From contig CAKRSS010000005.1 in NCBI GenBank assembly GCA_934401725.1, positions 1-64,000 of the forward strand: a DNA stretch of 64,000 nucleotides, read 5' to 3'. Under the pieces are notes generated by a model. That model saw only the letters and a program-made list of their open reading frames with translations. It searched no databases and had not been told where the DNA came from. The number at the start of each line of letters is the position of its first letter. Positions within the stretch are counted from its first letter, which is position 1. Of the stretch, positions 6,872 to 15,872 are shown piece by piece. The position numbers and the translations under genes were made by a program. The DNA comes from an uncultured Eubacteriales bacterium. GTDB lineage: Bacteria > Bacillota > Clostridia > Oscillospirales > CAG-272.

Positions 6872-9709
6872 TCATTTTTCCTTCTTTTTTCTCAAAACCA
6901 CCATCGCCAGCGGCAGCACCGCGAGCATGCCTATCGGAGCTATGGCTCCACAGCCCTTCTTTTCGCCGGATGCCGCGGTCGTCGTCTCGTCGGGAGTCGG
7001 GGTGGTCGTCTCGGATGGAGTGGGCGTGGTGGTGTCGGACGGCGTCGTGTCGGCGGAGGTCTTGGTGAACTTGTCAGCCGCGGCGGCGTCCTCGAGCGAC
7101 AGCGACTTCAGCGCGGCGTACTTCTCGGCAATCCACTTTTCAAATATCGGCTCGACCATGTACATGCCGTCTGCGTTGAGATGGCTGACGTCGTTGGGGC
7201 CGATGCAGTACTTCGCGCGGCAGCGCGCGTCGGACATGTTGATGCCGGTGAACTTTTCATCGGCCGCGTAGAGACAGACGATGTGCGCGTCGTTGTAGTA
7301 CTCGGCAAGCTCGCGGATGGCGTCGGCGTAGTCGTTGTTGGTGCCGAGGAAGCCGCTCTCGGACTTGTGGCTCCAGGGCGTGACGAGAACTATCAGTGCG
7401 TCGGGGTTCTTCGCACGGATGCCCTTTATCATGATGTTGATCGCGCCCTTGATGGTGGTGCCGCGGGTGTCGTCGTTTTTGCCGAAGGGAACGTTGTAGT
7501 GACGGTCGTTGCGCCCGCCCTCGATGATGTAAATGTCGCCGCCGTCGGGCAGCTCGCCGTAGCGCGTGTGCATGGGGGGCTGGTTGGAGCCGATGCCCGA
7601 CGCCGTGGCCAGCGTGTTGCCGCCGATGCCGTAGTTGTGGAAGGTCATGCCGTACTTGTAGCCGAGCAGGTTGACCCAGGTCTGATGCTGACCGAGCTGC
7701 GAGCCGCCGAAATAGCTGTCGCCGATGGCGTACAGCTTCAGCCCTTCGAGCAGGGTGTAGTAGCTCTCGTTCTGGCCGACGAGCCAGTCGGCTGCCTCAT
7801 CGACGGAGCCGAACGAGGAGAGCGTCTTTATGGTAGTGTGGTTGACCTTGGGCGCGTTGCCGGAGGTCAGGAGCATGGACTGGCAGAGCCGTATGTTCTC
7901 AAACGCTGCGGCGTGCGCGGCCAGCTTTTCGTCGCCGACAAACAGCAGGTCGGAAACCTTGACGGGGTAGTGCTCACACAGCTCGTCAAGCAGGCGCAGC
8001 GCACGCTCGAGTGTGTCAGAGCAGCTGACGACAATACCGGTGTAGCCGCGGCTTACGAGCGACTTGGCGACGGCGCCGTCGGACGACGTGTCGAACACCA
8101 GCGTGTACTGGCGCGCGGCGTCGTAGCCCTCGGGCAGGCAGATGCCATAGTTCAGCTTGCTGCCGGACATGTCAGTGTAGGACGCATCGGCCAGCTTGCC
8201 GTCAGTGGAGGCGGTGAGCGCCGTGAAATCGGTCTTTTCAATGAGGTAAACGTCGGGGATCAGCGCTTCCTCAGAGGTGTACACGGGTGCGTAACGCATG
8301 CAGAGACGGAGGTTTTCGTTGTCCTCGGTCGTGGTGTAGGCGTAGACGCGGTATTTGTCCGTCAGCTCTATGCTGTAAACGTCGCAGCCGGTGAGATAGA
8401 CGCGCGATTTGTCAAACGCCCAGGACGAGGACGAGCCGACCTTCTTCCAGTGCGAAAGCGTGAGAACACTGGTGGTGGCGAAGCGGCCTCCGTCAAAGTC
8501 GGTGAAGGTCTGGTCGAAGAACAGGACAGTGGTGCCGGCCTTTGGAACGGTGAACACGTCGGAATAGTAGTAGTCGACGTTATTCGGCGAGGTGATTGTG
8601 TATTTGGCCGAGTCGTGGTACTGCGAGCCTATGTAGCCGTGGTTCCACTTGAGTCCGGCGACGGGCGTTCCGAAGAGCGTTGCGCCGGTGACGGGGCTGT
8701 AAAGTATGGGATCGGGCCACTCGGTCTTCTGCGTGCCGCGCGAGGCAATGGTGCCGGGCTCGGACGTCTCCGCCCAGCGTACGGTTACGGGAGCGTCAAT
8801 AAAGACGGTCGAGTAGGAGGTGTTGGGGCGGCAGCACAGGCGGATGACCTCGTTGTCCTCGCTCGTGACGTAGCTGAAGGTAGTGCCCGAGAGGACAAGG
8901 GAGTCAAGCGCATTGAAGCCGTCGTCGTACTCGTAATGCGAGCCGACCAGCTTGTAGCGGGTGAAGGCGTTGTAGGCGCTGTTGGGGGAGGACTTGATGT
9001 CAAAGCTTAGACGCGTGCCCTTTTTAGGGATGCGGATGAGCCCGGAGACGGCGTAGCTGTTCGAGGTGGAGGCAGAGAACAGCTTGACCTCTTTAGCGGA
9101 GCCGTTTGTGTTGGTCGCAGAGCTTGCGTAGCCGCAGAACCAACGCAGCCCCTCAATTGTGCCGTCCGACTTGAGCGTGGCGGTGAAGTCGAGAGCTTCG
9201 AGCTGCGACTTGGTGCTCGGGGATGTCGTAGGCTCGGAGTAGACTGTGGGCAGGCTCGCATCGTTCACATAGGGAACGCAGATGCGGATGGCCTGGTTGT
9301 CGCGGTCGGTGATGAACTCGTAGTCCATGCCGCCGGAGGCGGACTTGGTCTGGCCGACGTATTCGTACTTCGACGTGCCCTCAAGATTGGTGCCGTCGAG
9401 GTCGAGCACCCAGTTGCTGCCCGATTGCTTCCAGGTGGAGAATGCCCAGACGTTGTTTGGCACGTAGGAGCCGTTAAGCGTGAAGCTCAGGCGCGTGCCG
9501 GCCTTCTCGACGACGATAACGTCGGAGTACCGCCAGCCCGAGGACGCGTCGGACAGCCCGTTTTTGTAGTTCTGATTGGTGCTGTGGCCGACGTAGCCGG
9601 CGTTCCATTTTACGTTCAGCTCATTCGCCGCGGAAACGGAAATCATTCCCGCCGGAAGCAGCAGAACGACTGTCAGTAGCGTCAGCAGCGTACAGACGAT
9701 TTTTTTCAT
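6872..9709 (-). CDS. Large secreted SGNH-hydrolase surface protein with three beta modules
   Basis: A 945-residue exported protein with a signal peptide (residues 1-28, cleavage after SVSAA likely). Three related modules follow (about 30-150, 165-325, 345-490), each with a W..GY start, a YSDVI/F.V.KAGT block and a D.DN..IRLC block near its end. Residues about 515-645 resemble an alpha/beta-hydrolase esterase (YGICLPEGYD) but no nucleophile motif is visible, so it is probably inactive. A SGNH/GDSL domain (about 655-880) has GDSY, GIGGNT, GGRND and DVSHLN, giving the Ser, Gly, Asn and Asp/His of the four family blocks. A Thr/Pro-rich linker leads to a C-terminal GCG, a hydrophobic stretch and KKKEK. 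Likely a carbohydrate-active deacetylase/esterase on the cell surface; substrate unknown. Confidence 0.82.
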   Translation of the reverse strand: MKKIVCTLLTLLTVVLLLPAGMISVSAANELNVKWNAGYVGHSTNQNYKNGLSDASSGWRYSDVIVVEKAGTRLSFTLNGSYVPNNVWAFSTWKQSGSNWVLDLDGTNLEGTSKYEYVGQTKSASGGMDYEFITDRDNQAIRICVPYVNDASLPTVYSEPTTSPSTKSQLEALDFTATLKSDGTIEGLRWFCGYASSATNTNGSAKEVKLFSASTSNSYAVSGLIRIPKKGTRLSFDIKSSPNSAYNAFTRYKLVGSHYEYDDGFNALDSLVLSGTTFSYVTSEDNEVIRLCCRPNTSYSTVFIDAPVTVRWAETSEPGTIASRGTQKTEWPDPILYSPVTGATLFGTPVAGLKWNHGYIGSQYHDSAKYTITSPNNVDYYYSDVFTVPKAGTTVLFFDQTFTDFDGGRFATTSVLTLSHWKKVGSSSSWAFDKSRVYLTGCDVYSIELTDKYRVYAYTTTEDNENLRLCMRYAPVYTSEEALIPDVYLIEKTDFTALTASTDGKLADASYTDMSGSKLNYGICLPEGYDAARQYTLVFDTSSDGAVAKSLVSRGYTGIVVSCSDTLERALRLLDELCEHYPVKVSDLLFVGDEKLAAHAAAFENIRLCQSMLLTSGNAPKVNHTTIKTLSSFGSVDEAADWLVGQNESYYTLLEGLKLYAIGDSYFGGSQLGQHQTWVNLLGYKYGMTFHNYGIGGNTLATASGIGSNQPPMHTRYGELPDGGDIYIIEGGRNDRHYNVPFGKNDDTRGTTIKGAINIMIKGIRAKNPDALIVLVTPWSHKSESGFLGTNNDYADAIRELAEYYNDAHIVCLYAADEKFTGINMSDARCRAKYCIGPNDVSHLNADGMYMVEPIFEKWIAEKYAALKSLSLEDAAAADKFTKTSADTTPSDTTTPTPSETTTPTPDETTTAASGEKKGCGAIAPIGMLAVLPLAMVVLRKKKEK

Positions 9710-9745
9710 GAATGTGTTCCTCCAAAAGATTTTTTGTTGCCTTCA

Positions 9746-9774
9746 ATGATATCACATTTGCCGGTAATTGTCAA
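9746..9774 (-). promoter_or_regulatory. Predicted sigma-A promoter for the SGNH protein
   Basis: On the minus strand TTGACA (9774-9769) and TATCAT (9751-9746) are separated by 17 bases. A GGAGGAAC ribosome-binding site precedes the ATG at 9709. Confidence 0.75.
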
Positions 9775-9926
9775 GTATTTGCCGATTTTTATGTGCGCAA
9801 TGCACAAAAGTTCTGCATAAGCCCTTGCTGCACTCCAAATGTTGAACTTCGCACTCAAATCCCACACAAAACAACACAACTCAACACCCGACCTGTGAAA
9901 TTGCGACCACAATTCACAAAAACCTG

Positions 9927-9971
9927 TTGACAAACGTGAGATTCAGTGCTATAATCATGCTGAGCAAACGT
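9927..9971 (+). promoter_or_regulatory. Strong promoter of the DeoR-led operon with possible operator repeats
   Basis: TTGACA (9927-9932) and TATAAT (9950-9955) are 17 bases apart, a consensus promoter. The word CAAACGT occurs at 9931-9937, overlapping the -35 box, and again at 9965-9971 just after the expected start of transcription. Such paired repeats could be operator half-sites for the DeoR-type repressor encoded next; that role is inferred. Confidence 0.75.
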
Positions 9972-10020
9972 TTTCGGCGGGCTCTTCCTGTCGCCTGCCG
10001 TGCTTCACCCTTAACCCCAA

Positions 10021-10102
10021 CCCCTTTTTGAAAGTTTTTGCGGGATCCAAGGGGGCTTTTTTCAAAAAGCCCCCTTGGCGGGGTCTGGGGCAGCGCCCCA
10101 GA
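10021..10102 (+). repeat. Palindromic leader element (single copy)
   Basis: Contains a near-perfect hairpin at 10047-10078 (arms CCAAGGGGGCTTTTT and its complement), then a second at 10084-10102 (TCTGGGGC and GCCCCAGA), preceded by TGAAAGTTTTTGCGGG. The same block occurs twice before rbfA on the other strand, in the same orientation relative to the downstream gene. Here it lies in the leader between the promoter and the DeoR start. It has no U-run and so is not a typical terminator. Confidence 0.75.
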
Positions 10103-10121
10103 ATATTCCACGGAGGTGCCT

Positions 10122-10886
10122 ATGCTTGCGATTGAGCGCAGATCAATGATATTGAACCAACTTAAAAACGAAAAGCGCGTGACGGTGTCGGACATGAGCG
10201 CCAAGTTCGGCGTGTCCGAGGAGACCATACGGCGCGACATGGAGCGCCTCGAACAGGAGGGCTACGCCACAAGAACATACGGCGGCGCAGTCTATAACGA
10301 GGACAGCCGCGAGCTGCCGTATGAGGTGCGTAAGCGCACAAATGTCGAGGCCAAGCAGCGCATCGCCGCGCAGGTCGCCGCCATGATAAGCGACGGAGAC
10401 TACGTCATGCTCGACGAGTCGACAACGTCGATGTACATAGCGCGCGCGCTCAAGGTGCGGCGCAATATTACGCTGATAACAAACTCGATCGAGATAGTCC
10501 TCGAGCTTGCGGGCGACGTGCAGGGGTGGAATATTCACTGCACGGGCGGCCAGCTCAAGCCATATGCGCTGGCATTCACGGGACACCGCGCCGAGAGCAT
10601 GGTCGGCGCTTACCACGTCAATTTCACCGTCATATCGTGCGAGGGACTTGACCTCGAGGCGGGCTATACCGACTCGCGCGAGGAAAACGCGCTGCTCAAG
10701 CGCGCGATGATGGCGTCGGCCAAGAAAATAATTCTGGCCGCCGACGGCGATAAGTTCGGCAAAACGTCGTTTGTCAGCGTCGGCAGACTCGACGAGCTCG
10801 ATACGCTCGTCACCGACCGCGACCCCGGCGAGGAATGGCGCACGCGGCTCGAGGAGGCCGGAGTCAGGCTCGTAATAGCAGAATAG
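10122..10886 (+). CDS. DeoR/GlpR family transcriptional repressor
   Basis: A 254-residue regulator. The N-terminal winged helix-turn-helix (residues about 5-57, MSAKFGVSEETIRRDM then RLEQEG) is the classic DeoR signature, and the C-terminal two-thirds match the DeoR effector domain that senses sugar phosphates. The ATG at 10122 is chosen because GGAGG lies seven bases upstream; an in-frame start at 10038 would begin inside the palindromic leader element and lacks a ribosome-binding site. It is the first gene of a run reaching 19747, so it probably controls that operon in response to a phosphorylated sugar or its breakdown product. The inducer cannot be read. Confidence 0.9.
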   Translation: MLAIERRSMILNQLKNEKRVTVSDMSAKFGVSEETIRRDMERLEQEGYATRTYGGAVYNEDSRELPYEVRKRTNVEAKQRIAAQVAAMISDGDYVMLDESTTSMYIARALKVRRNITLITNSIEIVLELAGDVQGWNIHCTGGQLKPYALAFTGHRAESMVGAYHVNFTVISCEGLDLEAGYTDSREENALLKRAMMASAKKIILAADGDKFGKTSFVSVGRLDELDTLVTDRDPGEEWRTRLEEAGVRLVIAE

Positions 10887-10963
10887 TTCAAGGTGACACC
10901 GAGCAATTCCGATGACGCAATCGCTCGACGATGCCTTCAATAAAATACATACCCGGAGGAAAC

Positions 10964-12016
10964 ATGAAAGCTCTTGATGTGCTTATAGATTACTCAAGAA
11001 AATACGGCGCGGACCCCACGCTGGTAAACGCCGGCGGCGGAAATACGTCGGCAAAGGAGGGGGACGTGATGTACATAAAGTGCTCGGGAACCGCCCTCAA
11101 GGACGCTACCGCCGACAGCTTCGCACGCATGGACATGAACGCCCTGCGCCAAATTCTCACCCGTCACTACCCCGAAACCGACCGCGAGCGTGAGGCGGCG
11201 TTTCTCGCCGATATGATGGCCGCGAGATGTCCCGGCGAGGAGAACAAGCGCCCGAGCGTCGAGACGCTGCTGCACGCTATCTTCCCGCAGAAGTACGTGC
11301 TGCACCTGCACCCCGCGCTCGTCAACGGACTGACCTGCTCGCGCGGCGGCGAGGCGCTCGCACGCGAGATATTCGGCGACGGCGTGGTCTGGATACCCGC
11401 CTGCCGCCCCGGCTACATACTTGCAATGCTCATGAACGACCGCTTTGAGGCGGCCGGAGATGAAATAAATGTCGTCCTGCTCGAAAATCACGGCGTTTTC
11501 TTCGCCGCCGATACAAGCGAGGGACTTGCCGCACTGCTCGACGACATGATGGCAAAGCTGGGCGCGCGCGTCGGTCAGAAGCCTGACGTCGTGCCGGACG
11601 CACCCGAGCCCGTGCCGGGCACCGGCGTGCGCCTTGCGGCGCTCGGCGGATTTGCCTGCTGGCATTTCATTGGCGGACGCACGGCGGAGGAGTTTGCCTC
11701 AGGCCGCGAGGCGGCTGCGGACATGATGACGCCGTTTGACCCCGATCAGGTCGTCTACTGCGGCGCCGGGGCGCAGTTCGTGGAGGACGCCGCGACGATA
11801 GCTTCAATCGACGCCAAGGTCGCTATCGTCCGCGGCGTGGGACTCTACGCCTTCGGTAAGGACGAAAAGGCGGCGCGCAACGCAATGCTCCTGACGGCGG
11901 ATTCCATGAATATCGCCGTCTACACGCGCTCGTTCGGCGGGGCGTCCCACCTTTCGGAGGAGCTGGTGGACTTCCTCGTTCATTGGGAAGCCGAAAGCTA
12001 CAGACAGAAGGTGTGA
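10964..12016 (+). CDS. Class II aldolase/adducin family protein
   Basis: A 350-residue class II (zinc-dependent) aldolase of the AraD/FucA/RhaD superfamily, expected to cleave a sugar phosphate into dihydroxyacetone phosphate and an aldehyde, or to epimerise one. Family features are NAGGGNTSAK near residue 26, a Glu in PSVETLLH, the metal-binding HLHP and a later ENHGVFFA whose His is the third ligand. The arrangement resembles the aldolase part of larger aldolase/dehydrogenase proteins, but no dehydrogenase domain follows. The ATG at 10964 has GGAGGA just upstream; an in-frame start at 10931 is less likely. It lies between the DeoR regulator and a PHP hydrolase, within the same operon. Confidence 0.85.
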   Translation: MKALDVLIDYSRKYGADPTLVNAGGGNTSAKEGDVMYIKCSGTALKDATADSFARMDMNALRQILTRHYPETDREREAAFLADMMAARCPGEENKRPSVETLLHAIFPQKYVLHLHPALVNGLTCSRGGEALAREIFGDGVVWIPACRPGYILAMLMNDRFEAAGDEINVVLLENHGVFFAADTSEGLAALLDDMMAKLGARVGQKPDVVPDAPEPVPGTGVRLAALGGFACWHFIGGRTAEEFASGREAAADMMTPFDPDQVVYCGAGAQFVEDAATIASIDAKVAIVRGVGLYAFGKDEKAARNAMLLTADSMNIAVYTRSFGGASHLSEELVDFLVHWEAESYRQKV

Positions 12017-12019
12017 CAC

Positions 12020-13177
12020 ATGGAAAAGCATGAAATATTGAAGCTGCTGTCCGCGCCGACGGCGGAGGAGCGGCTGAATAACCTCGAGGCGCTTGTCGCG
12101 CACGAGGAGACGCCCGCCGTCCTGCTTGAGTACGCGAACAACCACATACATACAACCTACTCATTCTCGCCCTACACGCCGACGTCGGCGGTCTGGTTCG
12201 CCCGCGCGGCGGGATTGCCGACGGCGGGCATCATGGATCACGACAGCATAGGCGGCGGCGAGGAGTTCCGCGCGGCGGGACGTATCGCCGGCGTCGGAAC
12301 GACCTGCGGACTTGAGTGCCGCGTCAGCATGGCGGGCACGCCGTTCGCCGACCGCAAGCTCAACAGCCCCGACCAGCCCGGCGTCGCCTACATGGCCATT
12401 CACAGCGTCCCGGCTGACAAATTCGGCCGGCTTCAGGAGGTCTTCGCGCCGCTGCGCGAGCGGCGCAACGCGCGCAACCGGCGCATGGTCGCGCGCATAA
12501 ACGAGATAGTCGCGCCGTCCGGCATCGAACTCGATTTCGAGCGCGACGTGCTCCCGCTGTCGATGTTTGACCGCGGCGGAAGCGTCACCGAGCGGCACCT
12601 GCTCGCGGCGCTTGCGTTGCGCATAACCGACACGGTCGGCATGTCCGGTGTTCCGGCGTTCCTGACGGACAGACTCGGCATTTCGCTGTCGGCGCGCCAG
12701 CGCGAGTGGCTTGCGCAGTGCGATCCCACCTGTTTTGAATACGACGTGCTGGGCGTGCTCAAGTCGTCGCTCAACGCGCGGACGTATATCCCCGCGACAG
12801 ATGAGCTTATGACGCTCCCCGAGGTGGTGCGCCTCGCCGACGAGGTCGGCGCGATACTTTGCTATGCCTATCTCGGCGACGTCGCCGACTCGCCCACAGG
12901 CGACAAGCGCGCCGAGCACTTCGAGGATGGCTACCTTGAGGAGCTGCTGGCGTTTCTGCGCGAGAGCGGCGTCGGCGGCGTAACGTTTATGCCGTCGCGC
13001 AACACGCACGAGCAGCTTGAGCGCCTGATGGGACTCTGCCGCCGCTTCGACTTCACACAGATCTCGGGTGAGGACATAAATCAGCCGCGCCAGAGCTTTA
13101 TCTGCCGTCAGCTGGCCGACCCGATGTTCTCGCACCTCGTCGCCGAGACCTGGCGGCTGGTCGGGCGCGAAAAGTAA
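12020..13177 (+). CDS. PHP-domain metal-dependent hydrolase
   Basis: A 385-residue protein of the PHP (polymerase and histidinol phosphatase) superfamily. Candidate metal ligands are NNHIHTTYS near residue 42, MDHDSIGG near 74, a Glu in GLECRVSM and ISGEDINQ near the end. PHP proteins hydrolyse phosphoesters, and in sugar operons they may act as phosphatases or lactonase-like enzymes; nothing here decides between these. It starts 4 bases after the aldolase stop with GAAGGTG as ribosome-binding site, so co-transcription is almost certain. No polymerase or other extra domain is attached. Confidence 0.82.
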   Translation: MEKHEILKLLSAPTAEERLNNLEALVAHEETPAVLLEYANNHIHTTYSFSPYTPTSAVWFARAAGLPTAGIMDHDSIGGGEEFRAAGRIAGVGTTCGLECRVSMAGTPFADRKLNSPDQPGVAYMAIHSVPADKFGRLQEVFAPLRERRNARNRRMVARINEIVAPSGIELDFERDVLPLSMFDRGGSVTERHLLAALALRITDTVGMSGVPAFLTDRLGISLSARQREWLAQCDPTCFEYDVLGVLKSSLNARTYIPATDELMTLPEVVRLADEVGAILCYAYLGDVADSPTGDKRAEHFEDGYLEELLAFLRESGVGGVTFMPSRNTHEQLERLMGLCRRFDFTQISGEDINQPRQSFICRQLADPMFSHLVAETWRLVGREK

Positions 13178-13203
13178 AACGCACACACAGTGGAGGATAA
13201 TAT

Positions 13204-14460
13204 ATGAAAACAAAAGCAGTAAGACTGCACGGCGTCAATGACCTGCGCATTGACGAATTCGAGCTCCCCGAGCCCGGTGAGGACGAAATACTCGCCCGCG
13301 TCATAACCGACTCGCTATGCCTGTCGTCGCTCAAGGCGGCAAGGCTGGGCACCGAGCACAAGCGCGTGCCCGCCGACATCGCCGAGAATCCCGTCGTCAT
13401 CGGACACGAGTTCTGCGGCGAGATAATCAAGGTCGGTTCGCGCTGGGCGGACAAATTCAAGCCCGGACAGAAGTTCACCGTTCAGCCTGCAATGAATTAC
13501 AAGGGCAGTCTGGCGGCGGCGGGGTATTCGTTCCCGCACTTCGGCGGCGACGCGACGTACATAATAATTCCCGCGCCCGTTATGATAATGGATTGCCTGT
13601 TTGTCTACGGCGGCGACAGCTTTTTCGGCGGCTCGCTCTCCGAGCCGATGTCCTGCGTAGCGGGAACCTTCCACGCCATGTACCACACAAAGCAGGGCGA
13701 TTATGTCCACGAGATGGGCATAAAGGAGGGCGGCTGCATGGCGCTGCTCGCCGGTGTCGGCCCTATGGGACTGGCGGCCATTGACTACCTGCTCAACTGC
13801 GACCGCCGCCCGGCGAAGCTGGTCGTCACAGACATTGACGCTGCGCGGCTCGAGAGAGCAGAGCGCATACTGTCGGTTGAGTACGCGGCCGAGCATGGCG
13901 TCGAGCTGAAGTACCTCAATACCGCGCTATGCGAGGACTCCGACGCCGAGCTCCGGGCCTTCTCCGACGGTCACGGCTTTGACGACATCGTCGTCTTTGC
14001 GCCTGTGACGCCCGTCGTCGAGCAGGCGGACAGACTGCTCGCCGTCGACGGCTGCCTCAACTTCTTCGCAGGCCCGGCTGATACCGAGTTCCGCGCACGG
14101 CTCAACTTTTTCAACGTCCACTACTCGCGCACGCATATCTGCGGAACGACGGGTGGCAACAGCGAGGACATGAAGGAAGTCCTCGAGATGATGGGCAGCG
14201 GCAGAATAAATCCTGCGATACTCGTCACGCACATCGGCGGACTCGACTGCGTCCCCGAGACGACGCTGAATCTGAACCACATCCCCGGCGGCAAAAAGCT
14301 GATTTACACCGGTATAACGCTGCCGCTGACCGCCATCGCCGACTTCCGCGCGCTCGGCGCGTCCGATGCGCGCTTCGCAAGGCTTGCCGACATCACCGAG
14401 GCCAACAACGGCCTGTGGTGCCGCGAGGCGGAGAACTACCTGCTGGCAAATTTCAACTGA
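13204..14460 (+). CDS. Zinc-type MDR dehydrogenase, L-sorbose-1-phosphate-reductase-like
   Basis: A 418-residue medium-chain dehydrogenase. The GroES-like half has GHEFCGEI, typical of zinc alcohol dehydrogenases, and the nucleotide-binding half has GVGPMGLAAIDYLL followed by an acidic end of beta-2 (VVTDID), which favours NAD over NADP. The overall pattern, including SEPMSCVAGTFHAMYHT, recalls enzymes annotated as L-sorbose-1-phosphate reductase, which interconvert ketose and polyol phosphates. A GGAGG precedes the start. In this operon it would oxidise or reduce a polyol or ketose phosphate that feeds, or comes from, the aldolase. The substrate is inferred only by family resemblance. Confidence 0.82.
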   Translation: MKTKAVRLHGVNDLRIDEFELPEPGEDEILARVITDSLCLSSLKAARLGTEHKRVPADIAENPVVIGHEFCGEIIKVGSRWADKFKPGQKFTVQPAMNYKGSLAAAGYSFPHFGGDATYIIIPAPVMIMDCLFVYGGDSFFGGSLSEPMSCVAGTFHAMYHTKQGDYVHEMGIKEGGCMALLAGVGPMGLAAIDYLLNCDRRPAKLVVTDIDAARLERAERILSVEYAAEHGVELKYLNTALCEDSDAELRAFSDGHGFDDIVVFAPVTPVVEQADRLLAVDGCLNFFAGPADTEFRARLNFFNVHYSRTHICGTTGGNSEDMKEVLEMMGSGRINPAILVTHIGGLDCVPETTLNLNHIPGGKKLIYTGITLPLTAIADFRALGASDARFARLADITEANNGLWCREAENYLLANFN

Positions 14461-14525
14461 CAAAACTACAAACACACAAATCCGCAAACTGACACACAAA
14501 TACACAGAGAAAGGAAGAACTAAAC

Positions 14526-15857
14526 ATGGCAAAGGCTGTTGTGATGCCCAAAGCAGGCATCACCGTTGAGTCCTGCATAATCGGAAGGTGGAAAAAGAAG
14601 CCGGGAGACCGCGTCTCGGTCGGCGACATACTTTTCGATTACGAAACCGATAAGGCCTCCTTTGAGTGCGAGTCAACAGAGGAGGGAGTACTGCTCGAGT
14701 GCTTCTGGGGCGACGGCGACGAGGTGCCGGTGTTGGTCAACATCTGCGCGGTCGGTGAGCCCGGCGAGGATGTTTCTGCGCTCCGGCCGAACGGAGCCGC
14801 ACACACCGACAAAAGCTCCGCCGCACCCGCGCCCGTGACCGAACCCACCGAGGCGACTTCCGTTACACATCCCACGACCGGCGAGATGGCCGGTTCACAG
14901 TCTGACACCCAGCCGGGGACACAGCCGGGCGCACAATTTACCTCCCAGACCGACAAGCAGCCCGCCGCTGACGGCGTGCTCCGGATTTCCCCGCGAGCCC
15001 GTGCTTACGCCGCGCGCAACGGCGTCGAGCCGACGGCTGCAACGCCGACAGGCGTTCACGGCCGAATAGTCGAGGCGGACGTGCGCAGGCTTATCAAGGA
15101 CGGCCCTGCGGTGCGCGCCGTGGCGGCTGCCGACGGCAGCCCCGAGGCTTGGTCCGCAGATGTAGGTGAGTACGACGATGTGCGCTTCAGCGGTATACGC
15201 CGCGCGATTTCGAAGTCCATGAAGAGCTCGCTTTCGTCCGGCGCGCAGCTGACCAACCACCACAGCTTCGACGCTACCTCAATTCAGCGCGCACGCGCCG
15301 AGTTCAAGGCGGCGGGCGGTGAGCTCGGCGGCGTCACCATCGGAGACATGGTGCTGTTTGCCGTGTCGCGCACGCTGCTGAACCACCCCGACCTCAACGC
15401 CGTCATGCTCGACGACAACACCATCCGTCACTACCACAGCGTTAACCTCGCGGTCGCAATCGACACGCCGCGCGGCCTTATGGTGCCGGTCATACGCGAC
15501 GCTGAAAAAAAGTCGCTGACCGAGATTTCACGCGAGGTAAAGCAGCTCGCCGAGGAGGCGAGGGGCGGCTCGATAAATCCGGATAAGCTTAAGGGCGGGT
15601 CGTTTACCGTGTCAAATCTCGGGGCGCTCGGCGTCGAGTCCTTCACGCCGGTCATCAACGCGCCGCAGACGGGTATTCTCGGTGTTTGCAGCATAGTTCC
15701 GCGCCCCCGCAAGAGCGGCGACGGCTACGAATTATACCCCGCAATGGGGCTTTCGCTTACCTACGATCACAGAGCTGTGGACGGCGGCCCCGCCGCAAGA
15801 TTTGTCCGCGAGCTTTGTGCAAATCTTGAGAGCTTCACCGCTCTTCTGCTTAAATAA
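14526..15857 (+). CDS. 2-oxoacid/acyloin dehydrogenase complex E2 (dihydrolipoamide acyltransferase)
   Basis: A 443-residue E2 subunit. The lipoyl domain occupies residues 1-80, with the modified lysine at K43 in YETDKASFE. A Thr/Gln/Pro-rich linker (about 95-148) with imperfect TQPGTQPG units connects to the peripheral-subunit-binding domain (about 150-187, RISPRARAYAARNG ... GRIVEADV). The catalytic domain ends with DHRAVDGG, whose His415 is the catalytic base. It forms the core of a multi-enzyme complex with the E3 and E1 encoded next, passing the acyl group to CoA. Whether the acyl donor is pyruvate, acetoin or another substrate is not visible. It follows the dehydrogenase after a 65-base gap rich in ACACAAA words; GAAAGGAAG precedes the ATG. 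Confidence 0.92.
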   Translation: MAKAVVMPKAGITVESCIIGRWKKKPGDRVSVGDILFDYETDKASFECESTEEGVLLECFWGDGDEVPVLVNICAVGEPGEDVSALRPNGAAHTDKSSAAPAPVTEPTEATSVTHPTTGEMAGSQSDTQPGTQPGAQFTSQTDKQPAADGVLRISPRARAYAARNGVEPTAATPTGVHGRIVEADVRRLIKDGPAVRAVAAADGSPEAWSADVGEYDDVRFSGIRRAISKSMKSSLSSGAQLTNHHSFDATSIQRARAEFKAAGGELGGVTIGDMVLFAVSRTLLNHPDLNAVMLDDNTIRHYHSVNLAVAIDTPRGLMVPVIRDAEKKSLTEISREVKQLAEEARGGSINPDKLKGGSFTVSNLGALGVESFTPVINAPQTGILGVCSIVPRPRKSGDGYELYPAMGLSLTYDHRAVDGGPAARFVRELCANLESFTALLLK

Positions 15858-15872
15858 AGGAGACGTAAAACA

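Noticed and set aside
6845..9010. A 721-codon frame antisense to the SGNH protein
   Set aside because: Its Gly/Val/Arg-rich composition and overlap with a clear secreted protein mark it as a shadow.
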